From Sipunculus nudus (Eukaryota; Annelida; Sipuncula; Golfingiida; Sipunculidae), in contig CM049311.1 of the NCBI GenBank assembly GCA_026874595.1, positions 49,853,676 through 49,917,675 on the forward strand: 64,000 nucleotides of DNA. Direction: 5' to 3'. Numbering within the stretch: the first letter of the stretch is position 1; each line of letters starts with the position of its first letter. The translations under genes and the position numbers were made by a program. The notes beneath the pieces were generated by a model. The model made no database searches and had not been told where the DNA came from. It saw only the letters and a program-made list of their open reading frames with translations. Below, piece after piece: positions 33,712-46,520 of this stretch.

Positions 33712-35440
33712 GCCCCCGCCACAAAGTGGCCCGGGCATATAGATTTACCTATGACCGTCATTCCGTCCTTCCGAAATCAAACAGTTGTACGGACTTTTTT
33801 TCGCAATGCCTGCAGATATTGGCCTGATTTTTATGTGTGGGCAGACAATGACCAGTTACAGATCGAGTTCGCGTTTCGTCTTGGTTGACCTACTTTTGAC
33901 CGTTTTACGGCTCCTAAACTTAGAAATTTTCATGACAAATACACATGTACAGACTTTTTTCGCAATGCCTGCAGATATTGGCCCGATTTTTGGTGCGTGG
34001 GCAGATAATGACTAGTTTCAGATCGAGTTCGCGTTTCGTCACAGTTGACCTACTTTTGACCGTTTTACGGCTCCTGAACATAGAAACTTTCATGAAAAAT
34101 AGAAATTTTCATGACAAATGTACATGTACAGCCTTTTAAGCCCTCAGCTCATAGGCTGATGGGCTATTGTCGTCACCCAAGTTGTCCGTCCGTCCGTCCC
34201 GTGTCCGTTAACTTTTACCTTGTGAGCGGGATATCTCTAAAAGGATTCACCGTTGGAATTTTTATATCATCAGTGAAGATGTATATCGATAAAATCTCGG
34301 TCAAGTTCGAAGATGGGTGGCCTTGACCCATTTTTCTACATTTTAGAGCTGATTATAGAAAAACACTCTGAAGCTTATATCTCAGGAACCATTGTGTGGA
34401 TTATCACAAAACTTACTTTGATCATTGGGACTGATGGTCTGTACGTGCTGCACAATTTGCTTGCGCCAACTGCAATTACTGTTTTTATTAATCAATTGTG
34501 AGCGGGATATCTCTAAAAGGATTTACCGTGGGAATTTTATTTAATCAGTGAAGATGTATATCAACAAAACTTTGGTCAAGTGCGAAGATGGGTGACCTTG
34601 ACCTATTTTTCTTTTTTTTAGAGCTGATTAGACAAAAACACTTAGAAGCTTATATCTCAGGAACCATTGTGTTGATTTTCACAAAACTTACTATGATCAT
34701 TTGGAATGATGCTCTGTACGTGCTGCACAATATTGGTGGCACCACCTACAATTTCTGATTTTTAATGAATTTTTATCGGATTTTTCAATTTTGGCCTTTT
34801 GTGCAGGATATCTCCAAAGGTATTCAACACAGGAACTTCATTTCTTCAGTGCTATTGCATGATACTAACAAAATCTTGGTCAAGTTCAAAGATGGATGAT
34901 CTTGACCTACTTTTCAAGGTCACAGAGCTTAGTATAGAAAAAAACTTAGGAGCTTATTTCTCAAGAAGCATTTGGTGGATTGTTATGAAACAAGGTACAT
35001 ACCTCCCCAATTTAAATATATAACTGATAATTAGCTTTTGCTAATATTCTAGTTTCGCAATGCAATGCTTACAGATACTGGCCTAATGTTTGGTCTGTGG
35101 GCGCATAATGACCACTTACAGATCGAGTTCGCGTTTCGTCCCAGTTGACCTATTTTTTTACCATATGACAGATCCTGAACATAGAAAGTTTCATGAAAGA
35201 CAGAATATTTTATGAAAAATGCACATGTATGGACTTTATTTCGCAATGCCTGCAGATACTGGCCAGATTTTTGGTGAGTTGCTTTATAATGACCCGTTAC
35301 AGATCGAGTTTGCATTTTGCCCTTGTTGACCTACTTTTGACCATACGACACCTCATGAACTTACAATTTTTACAAAATTTAACAAATATTTCTTATTTGC
35401 TCCAGGCGGGTGCATTCGTGTCGTTCCGACACATCTAGTT
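33712..35440 (-). mobile_element. Pearl/HINE-like element, complete, inverted
   Basis: On the minus strand it begins AACTAGATGTGTCGGAACGA at 35440, then CACGAATGCACCCGCCTGG. It carries ~180-bp core repeats at 35040-35380 and 33780-34130. Between these are three ~275-300-bp units (GGATATCTCTAAAAGG at 34231 and 34505, diverged at 34806). It ends in a hairpin pairing 33712-33722 with 33726-33736 around AAA (9 of 11 pairs). The same composite occurs in plus orientation at 11902-13640. No protein is encoded, so it needs helper proteins. Confidence 0.7.
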
Positions 35441-36479
35441 TCCTACTGCATTTACATGCTTCATCTGTGGCAGATGTTTTGATTTGGTTCGGCATGCAGG
35501 ACTCTACTTTGAACAGAAGAACAGCAATATGCCTGCCAGCCTCTCCGAGCCTGTTAATTATTAAGATATTGTGATATATTAGCAAAGAAGTATACAAATC
35601 TGTATACAAATCTGATTGTATCCATATTTTATGACCATAAACAAAATATTGTCTAGATTGTTCAAAGAAAATGTTAGTTACATTTTAATTATCAGTATGT
35701 GATGTTGTATTCGAATCAACCATCCAACATTTATGCCTTAGGATTTTTTTTTAATCTAAATATTTATTTATTTGTGTATCATATATTTTGCATTTCACTT
35801 GTTTTAAATCCTCAGTATGATTCTTAACAAAAGAGTTATGTCTGTATTTGCTCATGGAAACATTATCTAGAGATTTCTTGAGACACATTTTCGTTTGCCA
35901 TTGCTGTATTTCTTGAGACACATTTTCGTTTGCCATTGCTGATAACATTTATAGAATAGCAAGAAACAGGAGATCTCTTGCTGCTAGCAATTAGACAGAC
36001 TGACTGACTGATTGCAAGGCCGTTGGGCTGGGCTTTTTGCCTTACGGCCCACTGCGCATGCGCCAGTTGGGGGCGTTGTTTGCAAACATCGGATGTGTCT
36101 ATACACGGCGAGAGATTGAGGATTAAAGAAACTCTGTGAATACAGGACAGTGTTACATCCCGGTGTTACGTGTGTGCGCTTATAGCCAAGTGGTTAGCGA
36201 GGAACCGAGTGATCAGGAACTTTGCTGTTTGCCGTCATGCTTGAACTCTATGTATTTTTGTGTTTATATTCATTTTTGGTGTAAAGGGAGCGCCCTTCCA
36301 GAGAATGTAAGTAATTTTTTAATATATATTATTGTTTTGTTAACACGGGTCTTGTTTTTTTTTTTTAGTGTAAATATGTAAGAGTGCAGCCAGTTTGTTC
36401 GACTCTTAAAAGAACCTGGACGTTCACATCTTTACCGGTGTGACACTGCTCACAAGTGCAATACAGAGCTGTTGTACTC
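35441..36479. other. No gene recognised; short duplications
   Basis: A 35-bp perfect tandem duplication lies at 35874-35943 (TTTCTTGAGACACATTTTCG...). A tRNA A-box-like phrase TAGCCAAGTGG occurs at about 36181, but no B box follows. Nothing else recognisable. Confidence 0.35.
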
Positions 36480-37640
36480 GAATAAGCAATGACTAAATCA
36501 GTTACATCACAAGTTAAAATACTAAATAACGTTTAAATTCCAAGTCATCGCTGAAAAATTGTAAAGAAATTTATGCTAAAAAGTTAACTATGGCACAGAA
36601 GTCCATAATTTTGGAGCCGCAACTGCAAAAGCGCGATCACCACGTCACTATCCTTTATCGTGGCATTAATAGTCTTGTGTGAGATGATGATTCAAGTGAT
36701 CGTACAGACATCAGTATATTCAACAGTTCAGGCAGATGTGGAGCCAAACAATGTAATGACTTATAAGTTAGCAGCAAAAGCTTAAACATGACTATACTGG
36801 AACGGTAATTAATATAGCCGAACAGGTGCAGGTGAAATGTGTTCGTTAATTCAAAGCACAAGTCTAGTATAGCAGCGCTCTGGAGTTTAAGTTTCTGAAT
36901 ATGAATAGCAGACAATCCATAAAGTAGGCTGTTACGATCATTTATCTTAGACGCGATGAATGCATGGACTGTAGCCTCTGTGGCGGGTTTAGTAAGGTAT
37001 ATTTTTGAAATCATAAATGTTCTTTAAGTTAGAAAAAGGCTGATCGGCAGATTTTGTTGATATAAGATGTGATGTTCATGTATCAAATATGGTACCCGAG
37101 TCCTTGGCGGTATTCACGTGGTTAATTGTATTTTCCCCAATCATTATGCGTCTGGATTTGAGATTTTAAGTTGCTGTTTAGTTCCAATAACCCAAATTCA
37201 GTTTTTTTCATCACTGAGTTAGTTTGTTATAACAGATCCTTCTGACACACCGAATGTTTTGAACTAAAGAGAGAGACGTATCATCAGCATATAAGTGATA
37301 TTTGATACCATGTTTGCGAATTCTTTCTCTCAAAGGAGATGTAGAAAGTGTGAATAGAATCGGGCCTAGCACACTCTCCTGAGACACTCTGTAAATCAAA
37401 AGTTGAGGTTGTGAGTTTGTACCTAGGATGTTAACATGTTGTGATCGACTTGTTAGTTAGGGAAAAAAAACTTAACATTTTTCCACGAGTCCGAACATTT
37501 TTCCACGAGTCCGAGTCGCGTTGACAGTCTGTAAAGCATAATATGCTGATCAATTGTATCGAATGCTGCTGTGAGATCAGAAAGCAACAAAGGGTCAAGG
37601 TGTTCGAAGTAACTGAGTCAGGTATACTGTCATATGCTTT
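36480..37640 (-). pseudogene. CR1/L2-like LINE reverse transcriptase, decayed
   Basis: On the minus strand, motif A reads SDLTAAFDTIDQHIMLYRLS (from ~37605). A gap and then VSQESVLGPILFTLSTSPL lead to GIKYHLYADDTSLSL, with the catalytic YADD at 37280-37291. A third segment reads ATVHAFIASKI, NSLLYGLSAIHIQKLKLQSA, FKLLLLTYKSLHC and RSLESS, and near 36620 AFAVAAPKLWTSVP. This order is that of CR1/L2-group RTs. A 20-bp tandem duplication at 37474-37513 and several shifts disrupt it. The endonuclease part is missing; a zinc-knuckle frame upstream may be its first gene. Confidence 0.75.
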
Positions 37641-38170
37641 CTGCAACTCAACACCATTGACATATTCAAATATTAATAACGTTGCGTTGTATGGTCATAT
37701 AAACGAAATATGTTCTGCAATCCCAGTGTTTAGTCAAAGTTACTGCGAAGCTGAATGTTTTACTGTCATGCATGCATTTACTTCCAAGTCATCCGAGGAC
37801 CAAAGGGCTACACCGTTCCTTATTTGTGCGGCTCTATTGCAAAAAAATATGCCCTCCCCAAATTTAACAATATTATCAGTGCCATGCCTATTTCCTGTAA
37901 AAATATAAAATTAATGTTGTCTCTTGGAATTACGTGAATAAGCCGATCCTGTTTTAAAATATCACAAAATCTCACATTCCATGTGATAAATTTAAGCTTA
38001 AATTAGATGCGTATATAAACTTCACAACATGATTACATCTTACAAAGAAAAAGGCAAGTCTCGCGAGTATATATGGCCTTGGGGCGGGTCCACTTCGGCC
38101 CTGGGTCCTGTAATCGTAGATCGATGGGATCTGTGCGCGTCGACATCGTTCGGGGTTTGCGATAGAGCGG
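37641..38170. other. Spacer between LINE parts
   Basis: A 121-codon plus-strand frame starting at 37543 runs through it, but it overlaps the RT on the opposite strand and shows no domain. I treat it as non-coding. Confidence 0.35.
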
Positions 38171-38189
38171 CATCATGGTGATCGGCTTG

Positions 38190-38600
38190 AAGGTCACTTT
38201 TTGGTTGACTCCTGGTCAGACGATTTCGATTACAAGAGCCGGGAATTCATCATCGCTCATGTTGTCATCTTCCTGTCCAGGCGCATGCGATGTTTCTATA
38301 CCGGCCAGACGACTTCTTGTCTGTGGCGGTCCGGACAATATCGTTGCACATGACCCTTCTTGTGACAACCCCAAACACACGATACGTTTACCCAACACAT
38401 TTTTTTTGCAATCAGAGTCGGACAACTTAAACCTGTCAGGTCCTTCCCGTTCTACAAACATGAGGACTTCAAACGTTCCATGGTGAGCAATCGCGTTCCA
38501 GGTTAGAGTTTATGCCGCATTTCTTCGACAACTCTTCCGTACGGACGTACGCTTCTGACACGATGCTGTGTGTACGTTTGAATAAATCCTCTAAAAGAGA
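38190..38600 (-). pseudogene. Zinc-knuckle (gag/ORF1-like) remnant
   Basis: On the minus strand EREGPDRFKLSDSDCKKNVL leads to GKRIVCLG. Allowing for one extra G, the frame continues CHKKGHVQRYC, giving C-x2-C-x4-H-x4-C. A Ser/Asp-rich tail follows (EDDNMSDDEFP). Such knuckles mark the nucleic-acid-binding first protein of LINEs and gag proteins. Orientation and order fit the LINE RT at 36480-37640, so it may be that element's 5' gene. Confidence 0.45.
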
Positions 38601-39446
38601 CCCACACAGGCCTACTCATTTCAGCCTGGTGGATCTCTAAAGTCTGACCTAGACATTACACACTGATACAATACTCTTGTCGAATTTTTCTCATGCATTC
38701 TACGCTCCCGAGGCAGCGGAAATCTTGCGCTTCTAGAGAAGCTACTGATATTCGCGCTGCCTGCTTTGACCGTTTATGATGCATTTAAACACCAGATGGT
38801 GCACATGGGCCTGTCTGCTTAAAGAACTGCTGATGTGACCATCAGCCAACGAAATGCAAGTCAACGAACACTTGACAGGCATTAGGCTCCGCCCAGAAAT
38901 CACGTGTAGGGCAATTCTCTCTTGAGCCTGTGGCCTGTTCAGACGGTCGCTGGGGCGATTAGCTGTCACTCAAAACGAAATGAACAACATTGGCTTCGTG
39001 TATTCCTCGCTTGGCTAGTAACCGGTTTTGCTTTCAGCACAGGGTCTCATCTGATTGGACCAAAATACAGTGCTCCCTCTGGTGTAGAGATTCAGGATAC
39101 AAGGTCATTACAAACAGCGCTTACGATGTAGGTAGTTGGCCTATGGTTAAAGCGCTGTGTAAAGAGCGTACATGCATTCTACATCAATTTGTTGACACAA
39201 ATGCTCATTCGCATCGCGTATTTGCACTGACTTCTGACACGGTTCGTGTCAGTAATATAATTATATACATAGGTACATTAAATGCATAATAAATTAATTT
39301 CTTCATGTATTCTGTACAAAAAGAAATTTAAAATAAATGGCACTGGACTTTTGCTTGGGAGTTTCCAGGAATGTTTCGTAGACCCATCTGCAACATTCAA
39401 TAAAAAGAATTATTTAAAATATTTAATTCAATATTTTATTTCATTT

Positions 39447-39678
39447 TGAACCAGCTTCTAACAAGCCTTGTACTGGCGCCATAGGCTCCAGCGATGAAGA
39501 TTTAGAGAGTGGGGACAACGACGGCGACGAATCCCACGTATCGTCCACGAAACTAGGCTCCACCAGTAGGACGGAAAGTATAACGGAGATTGTGCCGTCG
39601 GTGGGATCCATGCGAGGCAAGGGCAAAGCTAGAGGGTCTGTAAAAAGTCATCAGCTGCAGATTCAACGCAAAAGATGA
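39447..39678 (+). other. Possible exon, acidic and Ser-rich, unrecognised
   Basis: An acceptor-like TATTTCATTTTGAACCAG is followed by an open frame with SSDEDLESGDNDGDESHVSS, then basic GKGKARG, to a stop at about 39678. No family recognised. Its base composition is more GC-rich than the neighbourhood, which supports former coding use. Confidence 0.3.
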
Positions 39679-42099
39679 TGGGTCAGCTGCTGCAACATGT
39701 CAGCAAAGTAAGGGGACTGCAGGCTGCCTCTACAACTAAATGGCACCCATGACTGCTCATGAAGAACAAGTAGAGATGAACACAAAATATTACTCCACCC
39801 AGCTGCGTCAAATCAAGCTGGAACACTGGTTTGACTTCACGGGCGACAGCATGAATCTTGTACAATCCTACATAGTGCGTGCCACTCAGATGTCAAGAAA
39901 ATAGGTTCAAGATTTGGAGAAAGATAGATACCAAAATCCCCCTTCCTAAAATATTAGTGAACATGTCATATGCAGTTATATATTGCTGCCAGACCAACTT
40001 TGTGGAAATATTATTCCTTTTGATGAGATTAGAAAAAAATGCACAAAAAGCAAAATCACTCATGCATACATTGTAGATGTATAAAACCTGAATTCCTTTT
40101 CATTCTTAAGGCTAAAGTATAATAGAAGGTCATAAAATGTGGATTTTTAGAATATTTGTTAACTAGTCGGTCACTTTTTTACTCAGCTTTTCACAAAAAA
40201 AAAATGTTTGTCGCAATAAAGTTCATCATCAAGAAAGTGGCATTTTATCGGACTCAATTCAAGGCGGGATCTACAAAAACCCACATGTATACCCAACCAT
40301 AACATTCTTCAATTGCTGATTTGAGTGAAGACTTGACTGACATCTGTAATTATGACCTTCAGTAGCCGTTCTTTATAGCTTGAGCACTGCTTATCTTGAT
40401 AAGCTGGGCACTAATTAGTGACCCTTAATTAATGCTAGGATCATAAGCTCCACTACTTCATAGTTTGACATGTGCATACTTCAAAGTTTTCCTATTCTTA
40501 TACACGATAAATGGTTAAGTGTAACTCAAAGTAAATTGATTTGTGTTAATATACTGTTATACAACTTACACTTCCAAACACATATCAGTTAGCCATCAAT
40601 GACAAAATTACGTTTAACAAATTTGTTTTTGCAATTTTTCTAAAAACAGTATTTCAGTCAATTACACCATCTTTAGAGGAAACGTATTTTCAAAAACCAT
40701 CAAGAATAAAGCATTTCAATTTTGCACGTTTAAATGCAAAATCCTCGCATAATTCATTTCAATCTTGTTTTTAAACCAATTATAGGCTATTTTTAACAGA
40801 TTGTCCTTGATCAGATTGTCAATATTTAAAAGTTATGGAGGAAAGAAATCTGGGACTGAGACATCCGAAAAGTGGGATCTGGCTGGATATCGAGACCAGA
40901 CTTTAGACCTACTTCACTACCGTATCTGATTTGTACATTATGTGTTAACATGAGCCAGCCTTGCAATTATTTCTTAGAGTTTTATCATGTGCACTTTTAA
41001 TATGACATTTTTATTTGTTCTGTAATTATAAATATCATTTTCCATGACAGGAAAATGCAAAAGGAAGTGAAGCAGAGATTAATTTATGGAGTCCAATGTA
41101 TGGACTCCATTATGCCAAAATTACTTTTAACTGTTAAGGGCTCAAAAGTTTTTTTGTTGCAGTGCACTCTCTTCTGGCAGGATGGACCTCGCTCCTTCCA
41201 TTGTATATGATTTCCCAAATGATCATTGGACAAGTGCGCTAACATTTTGTCTACACCTCCATATAATATGAATGATTACAGCAGAAAATGCTTTCAAAGA
41301 TGTTAGTGTGCACATCAAAGATATAGTGTGCACATTAGCGAAATTAACTGCCTTACCTTCAGCGCATGACGGAGAGACAGCAGGCTCGACGGGTATATAC
41401 ACGTTATACATTCCTTATTAGGAAAGGTGCTGCGGAGGAGGAAATGATGTTTGCTTGTTTACCAGGGTATAGCGCGAACGCAGTCCCCCACTACCAAAAA
41501 TGCGCACTTGAGTTATCCGCAATCGGAGGGTCCAGCCCAAACGAAGTGCAATGGAAAGGCCTCGCCCTGGGGAAATGGTCCTGTTGATCACAGTTTATTC
41601 ATATGCAACATATACACATGTACCTGGATAGACAAATATACACTTGTAAAAAAAACTCTAGTATAACTAAATAAACCTAAGAATGCACCCGTCCCTTGAA
41701 ATAAATAAATAGAAACGCAATGGCAGCAGAGTTAACATTACAGAGTAATGTAATTTTACATCCAGATGGATTGTTTGATAACATTCTGTTGCCGTGTGAT
41801 TTTGCAATGTCATAAGCAATATTTTAAAATTATTTTTATTGTGTAATTTTACATATTTAGGGGGAGTGGGATGTAATTTTACATATTTCCGGGAGGGGAG
41901 GGGGGGTGGGGCACAATAAGCTTTAATAAAAGGTTCAAAATGTTCAGTTGGAAATTGTGTAATGACTCAGATGAGCCAGTTAAACAGGCAATTTAAAGTA
42001 AAAGTAATAGACATTTGTCTTCTTTGCTTGGCATTGTAAAAAATTGTGTACAAATATACAAACATTTTTATAAGATACTGATATTCACAGTATAAAATT
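39679..42099. other. AT-rich stretch, no gene recognised
   Basis: Short scattered open frames only. At 41745-41890 the phrase GTAATTTTACAT recurs at about 41750, 41845 and 41874, and a G-rich run lies at 41890-41912. Nothing assignable. Confidence 0.4.
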
Positions 42100-42117
42100 T
42101 TAAATTAAGAAATGCTT

Positions 42118-42600
42118 GCACATTTTCACATTAAAATTTCTTTTAAAAACACAGGCAAAAGAAAACACAAGCAGCAACAGGATTGTTCCATATTTCTTTG
42201 GTTCCTCAGAGCCAAACATCTGTGCTAGCATTTCTAACTGACATGCTGCCATAAATACTGTGGGTCCTGCTTCTTGCATAAGCGTCAAGAGTTTCTCTTC
42301 TTTTGCGTTCACATTAAAAACCATCCGGTCGATCAGGCTGCCAGTAATTTCTCCATCTGGACCGTTCTCGTAGAAGCTGTTTCTTGCTAAATCTGTTTCA
42401 TAAAAAGCAAGTTTTGGTTCCCAAACCTTTTTCGGAAACGATTGGCCAGTGCTGAATGGCCTTTTTGGTCTTCACTTTGGCCAGTGCTGAATGGCCTTTT
42501 TGGTCAAGTGAAGAAACTGTGTACCAAAATGTTTCAGGGTACTTGGCCACCATCTTTATGCAATGGCATTCAATTTGGTTTTCCTCAGGGGGGTAGATAT
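42118..42600 (-). pseudogene. Unrecognised coding sequence with tail anchor, broken by a 35-bp duplication
   Basis: On the minus strand an acceptor-like CCAATATCTACCCCCCTGAG precedes ENQIECHCIKMVAKYPETFW. After the duplicated block the frame continues FRKKVWEPKLAFYETDLARN, GEITGSLIDRMVFNVNAKEE, LMQEAGPTVFMAACQLEMLA and a hydrophobic stretch TILLLLVFSFACVF before a short basic tail and a stop. TTGGCCAGTGCTGAATGGCC starts at 42442 and again at 42477; a 35-bp insertion shifts the frame. The single C-terminal membrane segment suggests a tail-anchored protein. I do not recognise the family. Confidence 0.4.
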
Positions 42601-42839
42601 TGGGAAAAAGCAAAATTATAGTAATAATGCAATACATGCCAGTTAATAGTAATAATATTTATAACGAACGTTGTGAGATAAAAGTAGTAACAACAGTCTC
42701 GCGTCGCCAAACATTCAAGGATCGTTGATTCCCTATTCAGAGTTTCACCACAGGTTTCCGTATATTTTGTTTCTGCAATGGAGATACGCTCATAATAATT
42801 TATTACGCTCATAATAATTTATTACAGTCTGACTGTAAT

Positions 42840-44530
42840 TACTGTTATCTTTGTAAAAGGACACCATTTAATATGCAGACTAGAACCTCTATAGCTCTAT
42901 GATAATCTTTTAATCATATGAATTAATAGTTTTCTAAAATTATTCTACAAATAACCCATTCAAATAATTTATGCATTCAGCCAAAATCACGGAAAACCAG
43001 CAAAAAAGGAACAATTGTATCAAAAAAAGTTAATTTGCGATATCTTAATAATCCCTACATCATTCTTTACCTATTTGAATAGGGAAAATGATAAAATAAG
43101 GTTAATTCATGATTTTTTAAATTGTATTGAAGGAGAATAAATTTAAAAAAAAATCGTTCCAATATAAGAGGTAAGAGTAGACATAGTCCATAAATTGTGT
43201 ATTGCTTATACAGGATACCAAAATATTCTTGAACTAACAGGCATAGTTGTGTATTTTAGACAATATGTATAAAGGGAAATAATAAGACATTTCCCAAAAG
43301 GACCGACCTCCAGAAAAATCCCTTGCTAGAGTAGTTAAAAATTCTTTTTCACATTCATAACTATATTTCTTTATTATAATACAGAATCATCACAACATAA
43401 TTATTGCAAATAAGCATTCATCTCATAAAATTAAGTGAACAGATTGTTTATTACATAATTTTACATAATTTTTACCAGGGTATAACTTAGTAAATTGTAG
43501 CAACATTTTAGCAACATTTGTCTGTTTTGTTTTGTTTTTTTTTCAGAAAAAATAAGGGCCATGCCCATTTGTTAGGGTTAAAGTCTCCAACTTTAAAAAA
43601 ATTTTAGAAAGCAGATACAAGGCTTAAAAATTTGCATATTTGCTATTGGAAAAATGGAAAGAATCGACATGAAGTATTAGTCAAATCAGAGATGGTCATT
43701 CAGGAGGTATTTGTTGATTTCACATGAAATGACAAAAAAAAATGAAAACGATTCCTACAAATTTGATACCCCCTTTTTAAAGAAGAAATTAAAATTATTA
43801 TTTTCCGTGTAATATAGTAAAAGTTGAGCACATTAGAATGAATGAAACTTTATTTTATCAAATGTATGGCTCGGACTCCAGTTCTTAAATAGCATATGAT
43901 AAAAATCTGTGGCCGTAAAGAGCAGACATTGATATTTATGGAAATTGCAGAAAAAATACGGTCCTGGCTTAAAAATAGTGGATGAAACTGCTGCATTTAC
44001 TTGACAATTAAAATACACTTGTAGTGTTTTCTTTATAAATGCTGGTTATTGAGGATAACTAGAAAACTGACAGGTCAGTAAGGACCCCGCAAAATTTTGA
44101 TGCAGTCATTATAAATTGAAGTACTGTGAATCTGGTGTACTTTGGTAGCATGGGCTGAAAGAGTGATATTTGAAAATTAAAGAACCTGTAAAGAACAGCT
44201 GACATGTATAAACTGGAAGAAAAGATATGGTAAAGTGAAAATGTTCAAAGCAATCAAAATAATGATATAAAAGAACTGCATGCATTTTCAGTTTCTGTAT
44301 TACCTGTGCCAATTATTCTTAAGTCTTGGCTGGGCTGAGTCAAATATTTTTCCAGTATTTGTATGTTGAATTGGTCTTATTATATGTGAGGCTTGAGTCT
44401 GTACATGAACCTTGTAGTATTAGAGAGTCAGCTGTTGGTTAGTAGGGATAAAATGGTCACTCGCTTGAACTGAGATTCAGCTGTTCTTGGGTCTACAGAT
44501 GCGCGGTGATGTGTAGGCAACATATGAATA
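42840..44530. other. AT-rich stretch, no gene recognised
   Basis: No domain or repeat family identified. A 19-bp tandem duplication (ACGCTCATAATAATTTATT) lies just upstream at 42786-42823. Confidence 0.4.
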
Positions 44531-44533
44531 TCA

Positions 44534-44760
44534 ATGTAAATTTGTTGATGGTCACTATAATAGGTCCAAATTCCTTGAGATGTTGGAAGTGGAGATAGAT
44601 TTGTCCAAACATGGTCTAAATGAGAGCCACTGTGGTGCGTTGGGCCAGTGGATCCTTTTCTGGGGAATCTTTAAATTGTCTGTACAAAATATGCTGTGAA
44701 AATGTAATGCCTCTGTACACGAGTGACTCGAAAAAGGTTCATCCATTCCTGGCCTGGTGA
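44534..44760 (-). pseudogene. Endonuclease (EEP-fold) C-terminal fragment
   Basis: On the minus strand PTHHSGSHLDHVWTN (44606-44645) is followed by TSQGIWTYYSDHQQIYIDI (44534-44590). The T-H-x2-G-S-x-L-D-H ... Y-Y-S-D-H pattern is the end of an endonuclease/exonuclease/phosphatase domain as found in LINEs and in Helitron-linked proteins. The SDH catalytic triad is intact. Only this end is left, and the upstream frame MDEPFSSHSC... is shifted. Confidence 0.5.
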
Positions 44761-44799
44761 AGGAGACACCAGCAACTGAACACCAAACTGTGTATTAAC

Positions 44800-46082
44800 T
44801 TTTTTTTTCCTCCTTACCCAAATTTCAATAAGCTTCTCCCTTAGGCCATGGGTGACACATCTTATGCTTGAATCCTATCCATCATATGTTAGGGGAGTTA
44901 TTATGCAGAAACGAATTTGATTGTTCATCAAATTCTTTGCGGGTTATTGCATTGACATCATTTGAGAATTATCGCCTCTGTCAAGGTCGTCCATCTTCGA
45001 ACTTGACCTAGCCCTTCATAACAAACATTGCTGGTGCAAGTTCAGTTAATGTTAGTCAAATTGTTTGCGAGCTGTTTTGTTAACATCATTTTAGCATTAT
45101 TCCCTCTGTGACCCTGAAATTCCATCAAGGTCACCCATCTTCAAACATGATGTAGTTCATCAAAAGGTCCATCACTGCTGTGAGTCTAGGGACCTTATAT
45201 GAAATACTTTTTATGAGTTATTGTGTTAACAATGTGTGTCCTTTTGCATGCATATTTGCTAAGAGAGTGCAACCTTACTAGGTGTTCAGTAATGGTTTTT
45301 ACCGCATAACTTACAGAAAAACGGCTGACTTTGACCATATATCATACCTTGTTGCTGTTGACATGAGGACCTGTCCTACTGTTAAGGTGGAACAAACAGT
45401 TATGGTTACAATTATGATTTCTGACCTGCTGAAAGAGGGACCTAAAATTTATCACCAAACTGTGAATAACTTTTTTGACCTTTGACCTAAAACCTTTTCA
45501 TCAAGCTTTGAAAAACAGAGTTTGTTTTGCATTTTATTTTCAGCATATCTGCAGGTTTATATGGAATATAATTTTGATGATTTTACCCCTTTTATTATTT
45601 TTATCGTTCTTGATATGATTTTTTTTTCGAGTGATTTATCATTAATCTGTTTCTTGGTTTATTCATTTAGTTGTGTATTCATCTATGTGTTCATTAACAA
45701 TATCACTTCTTCTCCACTTAAATACATAAAGGAATACATCATACTAGTTTTATTCTAAATCATGTAGCAGTGTATACTGGCATGATCAAGATGATATCCT
45801 GATACCTGATCCTATGATCATCGATTCCAATGGTTATAATTTAAAACAAAAACAAAATACAAAATATTACTGTCATGAAATATGCAGGACAATTTGTGTA
45901 TTGCTGGAAGTAGAGATAGACTGAGAGTTATTAAAATGCACGAGGCAATCCACGAAGCATATTGTATTATTTTGTTATTTTATCATCCACTTTGGTTTTT
46001 GATTTTTCGTCTTTTCGAGTTTCTCCTTTAAGGCTTGATATCTCCATTTTTCAATGTGCACTTTTGATGTTTCTTATTACTG
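44800..46082. other. Repeat-like stretch, no gene recognised
   Basis: At 44980-45480 TCAAGGTCRYCCATCTTCRAAC-like phrases and GACCTTTGACC recur at irregular spacing, resembling the internal part of the pearl/HINE family. Remaining open frames (45522-45758, hydrophobic) are AT-driven. Confidence 0.3.
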
Positions 46083-46120
46083 TATATTATACACACACAC
46101 ATATATACATAAATATACAA

Positions 46121-46172
<52 letters not shown>
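46083..46172. repeat. (CA)n/(TA)n microsatellite
   Basis: An ACACACACACATATATACAT lead-in and a pure TA run from about 46128 to 46172. Confidence 0.9.
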
Positions 46173-46173
<1 letters not shown>

Positions 46174-46320
46174 ACTAGATATATTGGATGACCACCCCTC
46201 CCCCCGTCTACGCCACTGCTTTTCCTGTATATCCATCATGGACAGCTATTTCCCTGTAAACTTTGAGTACAGTCTATGGTAATGCAAGCTTTTTAAGCCG
46301 AGCGCCTTTCCTGGAATGAT

Positions 46321-46520
46321 TTAGAATCGAGGCAGGCAGCCTCTCCCATCTAACTTCAAACCTTTCTGCTCAGCTTTGAGCAGCTCTGCTGTAGGGTTTA
46401 GAGTTACTATAGCTAGCTGTGGCAAGTCACTTAGGGCCTCCTCTGGCATGACTGGCTGGAGGTGTCCAGTGCTACGCTGGCAAGTGTTCATGTCGTTGGA
46501 CGAGTACAGCTGATGGTGTC
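46321..46520 (-). other. Possible terminal exon, unrecognised
   Basis: On the minus strand CTGCATTTCAAAACAG could be an acceptor. The frame GHHQLYSSNDMNTCQRSTGH continues to LPQLAIVTLNPTAELLKAEQ and ends GRGCLPRF with a stop at 46321. The stretch is markedly more GC-rich and codon-like than the upstream part of the same 154-codon frame. No family recognised. Confidence 0.3.

Noticed and set aside
36181-36195. tRNA-like A box (also at 55398)
   Set aside because: No B box or acceptor pairing at the expected distance.
37543-37908. 121-codon plus-strand frame
   Set aside because: It overlaps the minus-strand LINE RT motif A, which has clear homology.
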